Assembly: GCA_910587905.1 (NCBI GenBank)
Contig: CAJUOF010000253.1
Location: 1 to 9,401 of the forward strand
Source of the DNA: an uncultured Lachnospiraceae bacterium
Lineage (GTDB): Bacteria; Bacillota_A; Clostridia; Lachnospirales; Lachnospiraceae
DNA length: 9,401 nt
Direction: 5' to 3'
Part shown: positions 5,218 through 9,401 of the stretch, in pieces
How the letters are laid out: every line of letters begins with the position of its first letter
Numbering within the stretch: position 1 is the stretch's first letter
The notes under the pieces: model-generated
Databases searched by the model: none
The model's input: only the letters and a program-made list of their open reading frames with translations
What the model was told of the DNA's origin: nothing
Position numbers and translations under genes: made by a program

Positions 5218-7875
5218 CTACTTCCACCGATTCCTCAAACTATTCTGCATCCGATACAGTGTATTCAATGCATCGATGGGCGTCATGGCGGAAAGCTCCA
5301 TGTTCTCCAGCTCCTTTAACACGTCGTCGTCCTTCATGGTATCAAAGAGACTCATCTGCTTTAAGTCCACCTCGTCCAGCTTCGGCACGTGGCTCTTCGG
5401 CGGTCTCTCTGCCCCGGCGATCTCCCGGGAGCGGGCGGAAATGTCCGCGTCCGCCAGCTCCGCCGCCAGCTCCTTCGCCCGGGCAAGAACCGGCTCCGGC
5501 ACCCCGGCCAGGCGGGCTACCTGGATGCCATAACTCTTGTCGGCGCCCCCTTTTACGATCTTTCGCAGGAACACGATGTCGTCCCCCATCTCCTTGACGG
5601 CGATGCAGTAATTGTTGACCCCCTTGAGGCTTCCCTCCAGCTCCGTCAGCTCGTGGTAATGGGTGGCAAAGAGCGTTTTGGCTCCCAAAATTTTCGTGTT
5701 GGAGATATATTCAATGACCGCCCAGGCGATGGACAGGCCGTCGAAAGTGCTGGTGCCCCGCCCAATCTCATCCAAAATCAAAAGGCTGTTCCTGGTGGCG
5801 TTGCGCAAAATATTTGCCACCTCTGTCATCTCCACCATAAACGTGCTCTGGCCGCTGGCCAAGTCGTCGGAAGCCCCCACCCGGGTAAAAATCCGATCAC
5901 AGATGCCGATATTGGCCGACCCTGCCGGCACGAAACTTCCCATCTGGGCCATCAGGCAGATCAGGGCCGTCTGGCGCATGTAGGTGGACTTTCCGGCCAT
6001 GTTTGGCCCGGTAATGACAGACAGCCGGTGGTCCCCGTTGTCCAGATAGGTGTCATTGGCGATAAACAGGTTGTCCCGCATCATCCGTTCCACCACCGGG
6101 TGGCGCCCTTCCTTGATGTCAATGATCCCCTTCCCGTTGATGGACGGCCGGACATAATTGTATTTCGTGGCTGCGACAGACAGGGAGGTGAGCACGTCCA
6201 CCCAGGCGACACACCGTGCCGTCCGTTGGATCCGCTCGACCTGACCGGCGATGTCGTTTCGGACCTGACAGAACAAGTCATATTCCAGGAGAAAGAGCTT
6301 GTCCTCCGCCCCCAGGATGATCTCCTCCAGCTTCTTAAGCTCCTCTGTGGTAAACCGTTCCGAACCGGTCAGCGTCTGCTTGCGCACATAATGGTCCGGC
6401 ACCATGGAGAGAAACGAATTGGTCACCTCCAGGTAATACCCGAAGACTTTGTTGTACTTAATCCTGAGATTCTTGATGCCCGTCTGCTCCCGCTCCTTGG
6501 CCTCCAGCTCGGCCAGCCAAGTCTTCCCCTCTGTCTTTGCCCGTTTCAGCTTATCCGCCTCTTCATGGAAGCCCTCCTTGATGAGCCCCCCGTCCCGAAC
6601 GGCAAGGGGCGGGTCGTCCACGATGGCCCGCTCAATCAGGTCCGCAAGATCCGTCAAGGCATCAAACTCCTCATAAAGCTCCCCGAGAAGCGGAGCATGA
6701 AGCTCCTTTAACAGAAGCCGGATGTGGGGAAGCATTTGGAGAGAATGTTTGAAGGCGATCAAATCCCTGGCGTTGGCTGTCTGATAAGAAATCCGACCGA
6801 TCAGCCGTTCCAGGTCATAAATGGGATTCAAATATTCGATCAGCTCTTCCCTGGTGATGTAGGCTCCGTTTAACTCTTCCACCGCATCCTGTCTGCGCCC
6901 GATCTCATCCTGGTCAAGAAGTGGCTGTTCGATGAAGCTCCGAAGAAGCCTGGCCCCCATGGCCGTCCTGGTTTTATCCAGAACCCAGAGAAGAGAGCCC
7001 CTCTTCTGCTTTTCCCGAAGTGTCTCCAAAAGCTCCAGATTTCGCCTGGTGGAAGTGTCTAGGAGCATGTATTTCCCCGAACGGTAGGGCGTCAGCTTCG
7101 TGATGTGGCTCAGGGAATTTTTCTGCGTCTCCAAAAGATACAAAAGGGCCGCTCCGGAAGCCATCAGGCCGATCTTATAATCCTCTAGGCCCAGGCCCTC
7201 CAGCCGGTTCACATGGAAATGCCGTTTCAGAGTATCCCCACAGAGGTCTTCGTCAAAATAGTGGCTGTCCAGGGCCGTGGCAAGAAAATTCACCCGCCCC
7301 TTAAGGGCCTCCAAATCCACGCCGGACATGTAAAAGGCCTCGTTGCAGATGATCTCCGAGGGTGTATACTTATAGATCTCGTCCAGGAGAGCCCGAATGG
7401 AAGAAAGTTCCGTCACCAGAAATTCCCCTGTGGTGATATCGGTCAACGCCACGCCGAAAGACTTAGCCATGTAGACAATGCACATGAGATAATTGTTCTT
7501 CGACTCATCTAGGGCCTGGCTGTCTAAGAGGGTGCCCGGCGTCACGACCCGGATCACCTCCCGCTTGACCAGCCCCTTCGCCTGTCTGGGATCCTCCATC
7601 TGCTCGGCGATCGCCACCTTGTAGCCCTTCTGGACCAGGCGGCTTAAATACGTGTCCAGCGCATGATAAGGGACGCCGCACATGGGCGCCCGCTCTGAAA
7701 GACCACATTCCTTTCCGGTCAGCGTAAGCTCCAGCTCCTTGGAGACCGTCTTCGCATCCTCGAAGAACATCTCATAAAAATCTCCCAGACGATAGAAAAG
7801 AATACAGCCCGGATACTGTTTTTTGGTCTCCATGTACTGTTGCATCATCGGTGATAACTGTCGTTGGGTCGCCAC
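5218..7875 (-). CDS. mutS: DNA mismatch repair protein MutS
   Basis: MutS recognises base mismatches and small loops, then recruits MutL in an ATP-dependent way. From GTG the protein is 885 residues, full length for MutS1. The mismatch-reading Phe-x-Glu is F33-Y34-E35 in GDFYEMF. The connector and lever/clamp domains fill the middle. The ATPase shows Walker A GPNMAGKST at 623-631, the ASDDLASGQSTF loop near 668-679, Walker B LLILDEIGRG with D702-E703, and the FATHYHEL motif. A QMSLF beta-clamp-binding motif lies at 840-844, before a C-terminal helical tail. A TTG start at 7881 overlapping the previous stop is possible, but the GGAGAGG purine run (complement of 7883-7889) ends 7 bases before GTG 7875 and only one base before the TTG, so GTG is preferred. 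The gene follows the C39-like peptidase gene with a 2-base gap, implying co-transcription and probably translational coupling. Confidence 0.97.
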   Translation of the reverse strand: MATQRQLSPMMQQYMETKKQYPGCILFYRLGDFYEMFFEDAKTVSKELELTLTGKECGLSERAPMCGVPYHALDTYLSRLVQKGYKVAIAEQMEDPRQAKGLVKREVIRVVTPGTLLDSQALDESKNNYLMCIVYMAKSFGVALTDITTGEFLVTELSSIRALLDEIYKYTPSEIICNEAFYMSGVDLEALKGRVNFLATALDSHYFDEDLCGDTLKRHFHVNRLEGLGLEDYKIGLMASGAALLYLLETQKNSLSHITKLTPYRSGKYMLLDTSTRRNLELLETLREKQKRGSLLWVLDKTRTAMGARLLRSFIEQPLLDQDEIGRRQDAVEELNGAYITREELIEYLNPIYDLERLIGRISYQTANARDLIAFKHSLQMLPHIRLLLKELHAPLLGELYEEFDALTDLADLIERAIVDDPPLAVRDGGLIKEGFHEEADKLKRAKTEGKTWLAELEAKEREQTGIKNLRIKYNKVFGYYLEVTNSFLSMVPDHYVRKQTLTGSERFTTEELKKLEEIILGAEDKLFLLEYDLFCQVRNDIAGQVERIQRTARCVAWVDVLTSLSVAATKYNYVRPSINGKGIIDIKEGRHPVVERMMRDNLFIANDTYLDNGDHRLSVITGPNMAGKSTYMRQTALICLMAQMGSFVPAGSANIGICDRIFTRVGASDDLASGQSTFMVEMTEVANILRNATRNSLLILDEIGRGTSTFDGLSIAWAVIEYISNTKILGAKTLFATHYHELTELEGSLKGVNNYCIAVKEMGDDIVFLRKIVKGGADKSYGIQVARLAGVPEPVLARAKELAAELADADISARSREIAGAERPPKSHVPKLDEVDLKQMSLFDTMKDDDVLKELENMELSAMTPIDALNTLYRMQNSLRNRWK

Positions 7876-7877
7876 GT

Positions 7878-8852
7878 TCAAACCTCTCCTTTGTAGTAGA
7901 CAATCTTATCGTGAACCGGATAATCCCGGATAAACTCTGCCAGAGTGGGCCGCTCCTCGGAGGCCGGATCCTGGATCAAGAAATCAGAAGCATGTAATTC
8001 CAAGCCGTCCCCCACATATCCGGTAATCAAAACCCAATGGGGACGGTCGTCCTCGGTGAAGCCTCCGATGAGTACGGGAACTCCTCTGCGAAGCTGAGCA
8101 AGCGCGTGCTCCAGATAATTTCCATCCCAATCCTTCTCATAAACCTTCGGAAAGCCAAGCCTTCCGTGCTCGTCATAAAACAGCCGCTCTTCCATGCCGT
8201 CCGGCGTGGTCGCCGTTCCCTCCAGATACGAGTAGGACATGGCAAGACAGGAGGTGGCACATCCGGCGGAGGCGATGGTCTCATAGCTGTCCCCCAGAGA
8301 AAGCTCTCCCCAGCGGGAGTCATACTGCTTATAACTTGGAACGTCCAGAAACACTCGACCGTCCGAGGGCGGAGCCTCCGAAAGCTCATCCATGACACAG
8401 TAGCCCTCCACCGTCTCCCGTACATGGGGCTTTCGGTAACGGACCCGCACATAGCCGGAAGCGTCCCTCCAGAACACTTGGACCGAGTCCCCGTAGGAAG
8501 CCCTGGCGACCACAGCCGACTCTCTGTCTGGGCCTGATCGAATGTTCAAAAGGCCGAAATAGGCGCAGTACATGGTATCGCCGTCGGAAAAGCGCTCGTA
8601 GGTAAGCTTGCCCCCCGCATCTGTGGAGGGCTTACTATAAACACCGGGAAGATGAGCGGAAAGGCGAAGCCTCCAGGGATTCACCGTCACCACTGCCTTA
8701 GGAGAAAGAGAGCCGAAGCCGGCCGGTTTCAACACCTCTGCCGAAAAAGACCAGACGAGGATCAGCACGCAGGAGAAAAAGACGACCATCAAAGAGGCCA
8801 TCACAGCCACCCTGCGTTTTCCCTCATCCGCCCAAAATTCTCTCACGTCCAT
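7878..8852 (-). CDS. Membrane-anchored SH3b and C39-like cysteine peptidase
   Basis: The 324-residue product starts with a basic cytoplasmic stub and one membrane segment at about 14-36 with no obvious cleavage site, so the rest is probably outside the cell. A bacterial SH3 (SH3b) domain follows at about 95-152, with the typical LNIRSGPDRESAVVARASYGD. Residues 168-320 resemble the C39-like papain-fold family (Peptidase_C39_2): DVPSYKQYDSRW with candidate oxyanion Q176, AGCATSCLAM with candidate nucleophile C198, PHWVLITGYV with H272, and IQDPAS with D295. All expected catalytic positions are present. SH3b domains often bind cell-wall peptides, so action on the wall or on a surface peptide is plausible; the substrate is unknown. 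The ATG at 8852 has AGGAGG (complement of 8857-8862) only 4 bases upstream; GTG two codons later (8844-8846) is an alternative. It begins 12 bases after the miaB stop and ends 2 bases before mutS. Confidence 0.88.
   Translation of the reverse strand: MDVREFWADEGKRRVAVMASLMVVFFSCVLILVWSFSAEVLKPAGFGSLSPKAVVTVNPWRLRLSAHLPGVYSKPSTDAGGKLTYERFSDGDTMYCAYFGLLNIRSGPDRESAVVARASYGDSVQVFWRDASGYVRVRYRKPHVRETVEGYCVMDELSEAPPSDGRVFLDVPSYKQYDSRWGELSLGDSYETIASAGCATSCLAMSYSYLEGTATTPDGMEERLFYDEHGRLGFPKVYEKDWDGNYLEHALAQLRRGVPVLIGGFTEDDRPHWVLITGYVGDGLELHASDFLIQDPASEERPTLAEFIRDYPVHDKIVYYKGEV
7883..7889 (-). promoter_or_regulatory. Ribosome binding site for mutS
   Basis: The minus strand reads GGAGAGG within AAAGGAGAGG, ending 7 bases before GTG 7873-7875. 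The alternative TTG (7879-7881) is only one base away, too close for normal initiation. The site lies inside the last codons of the preceding peptidase gene, which suggests coupled translation. Confidence 0.7.
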
Positions 8853-8864
8853 AAGCCCTCCTGT

Positions 8865-9363
8865 TCAGGGAAGCCTTTCTCCCATGTAATAAAATCCCTT
8901 TGATTCCACAAGTACCACCGGAATCAGCCGTCCGATGTCCGAGGCATCCCCCGGAACATGGACCATGATGTTGTTGCTTAAGCGCCCCGTCACCAGCCGC
9001 CCGTCGTGGGTATCCACATCTTCGATGAGGGCCGTCATGGTCTTCCCCACGTCTTTTCCGCAGACCTCCGAGGAAATCCGCTGGACCTCCTTTAAAAGCC
9101 GGTCAAACCGGGGCTTTACCACCTCCTCCGGCACCTGCTCTGTCATGGAGGCTGCCGGAGTCCCGGTCCGCTTGGAATAGAGAAAGGTAAAGGCGCTGTC
9201 ATAGCGCACCCGGCGCACCACGTCCAGCGTTTCCTCAAAGTCTTCCTCCGTCTCGCCGGGAAAGCCCACAATAATGTCCGTGGTCAGGGACAAGTCCGGA
9301 ATTTCCCCCTTGATCTTCTCTGCGAGAGCCAAATACTGCTCCTTGTCATAGATCCGGTTCATC
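8865..9363 (-). CDS. miaB: tRNA-2-methylthio-N6-dimethylallyladenosine synthase MiaB, C-terminal part only
   Basis: MiaB is a radical-SAM enzyme with two 4Fe-4S clusters that adds a methylthio group to i6A37, the base first modified by MiaA. Only the last 165 residues plus one base of the preceding codon are present. Visible are MNRIYDKEQYL, which in the family follows LKR and is internal rather than a start, TTDIIVGFPGETEEDF, FTFLYSKRTGTPA, and a C-terminal TRAM domain (about 103-165, ending YMGERL) that binds tRNA. The N-terminal cluster domain and the CxxxCxxC radical-SAM motif are missing because the genomic sequence stops at 9363, where adapter sequence begins. This is an assembly end, not a biological truncation. 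MiaB and the related MtaB share this layout; the neighbourhood with mutS, mutL and miaA favours MiaB. Confidence 0.93.
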
Positions 9364-9401
9364 AGATCGGAAGAGCGTCGTGTAGGGAAAGAGTGTAGAT
9401 C
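9364..9401 (+). other. Illumina sequencing adapter left at the end of the contig
   Basis: The segment starts with AGATCGGAAGAGCGTCGTG and all 38 bases agree with the reverse complement of the Illumina universal (P5-side) adapter as I know it. It interrupts miaB exactly at the codon before MNR, where the family has arginine. It is a library artefact and should be trimmed. Confidence 0.97.

Noticed and set aside
5389..6711. Long open frame (440 codons) on the plus strand opposite mutS
   Set aside because: It lies wholly antisense to MutS, whose motifs are intact. Its translation is rich in G, H, P and V without domains, as expected for a shadow frame in GC-rich coding DNA.

Overview
The window is a dense, single-strand gene cluster from a low-to-mid GC Firmicute. 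Gene order and protein style (MutS with the Firmicutes-type 'LSPMMQQY' start, strong AGGAGG ribosome sites, MutL carrying an endonuclease motif, PilZ and SH3b/C39 accessory proteins) point to Clostridia, most likely Lachnospiraceae. That placement is an inference from sequence style, not from a search. Every convincing gene lies on the minus strand, so transcription runs from the right end of the window to the left.

Reading in the direction of transcription: the C-terminal part of miaB (8865-9363, cut by the right end); a membrane-anchored SH3b plus C39-like cysteine peptidase (7878-8852); mutS (5218-7875); a 353-base gap (4865-5217) holding a large imperfect palindrome and a short tandem repeat; mutL (2867-4864); a PilZ-domain c-di-GMP receptor (2138-2839); a polytopic membrane protein with TPR-like repeats (1062-2078); a 92-residue protein with one C-terminal membrane segment (744-1022); and miaA without its C-terminus (1-708, cut by the left end). 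Gaps are otherwise 2 to 59 bases, so one long polycistronic unit is likely, with the mutS-mutL gap as its only real break. I saw no convincing promoter and no intrinsic terminator (a GC-rich hairpin followed by a T run) on the coding strand.

The core is the familiar clostridial miaB-mutS-mutL-miaA neighbourhood. MiaA prenylates A37 of tRNAs reading UNN codons, and MiaB methylthiolates the same base; here they flank the mismatch-repair pair MutS/MutL. MutL has the DQHA(X)2E(X)4E and CPHGRP endonuclease motifs and MutS has a QMSLF beta-clamp motif, as expected in a methyl-independent, clamp-directed repair system. Four accessory genes are interleaved: a surface peptidase before mutS, and a c-di-GMP receptor plus two membrane proteins of unknown role between mutL and miaA.

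The last 38 bases (9364-9401) are not genomic: they match the reverse complement of the Illumina universal adapter, joined directly to the truncated miaB. The most unusual genuine feature is the 202-base element at 5007-5208. It is bounded by perfect 16-base inverted repeats and can fold into a three-way junction; it may be a dispersed repeat or a structured RNA.
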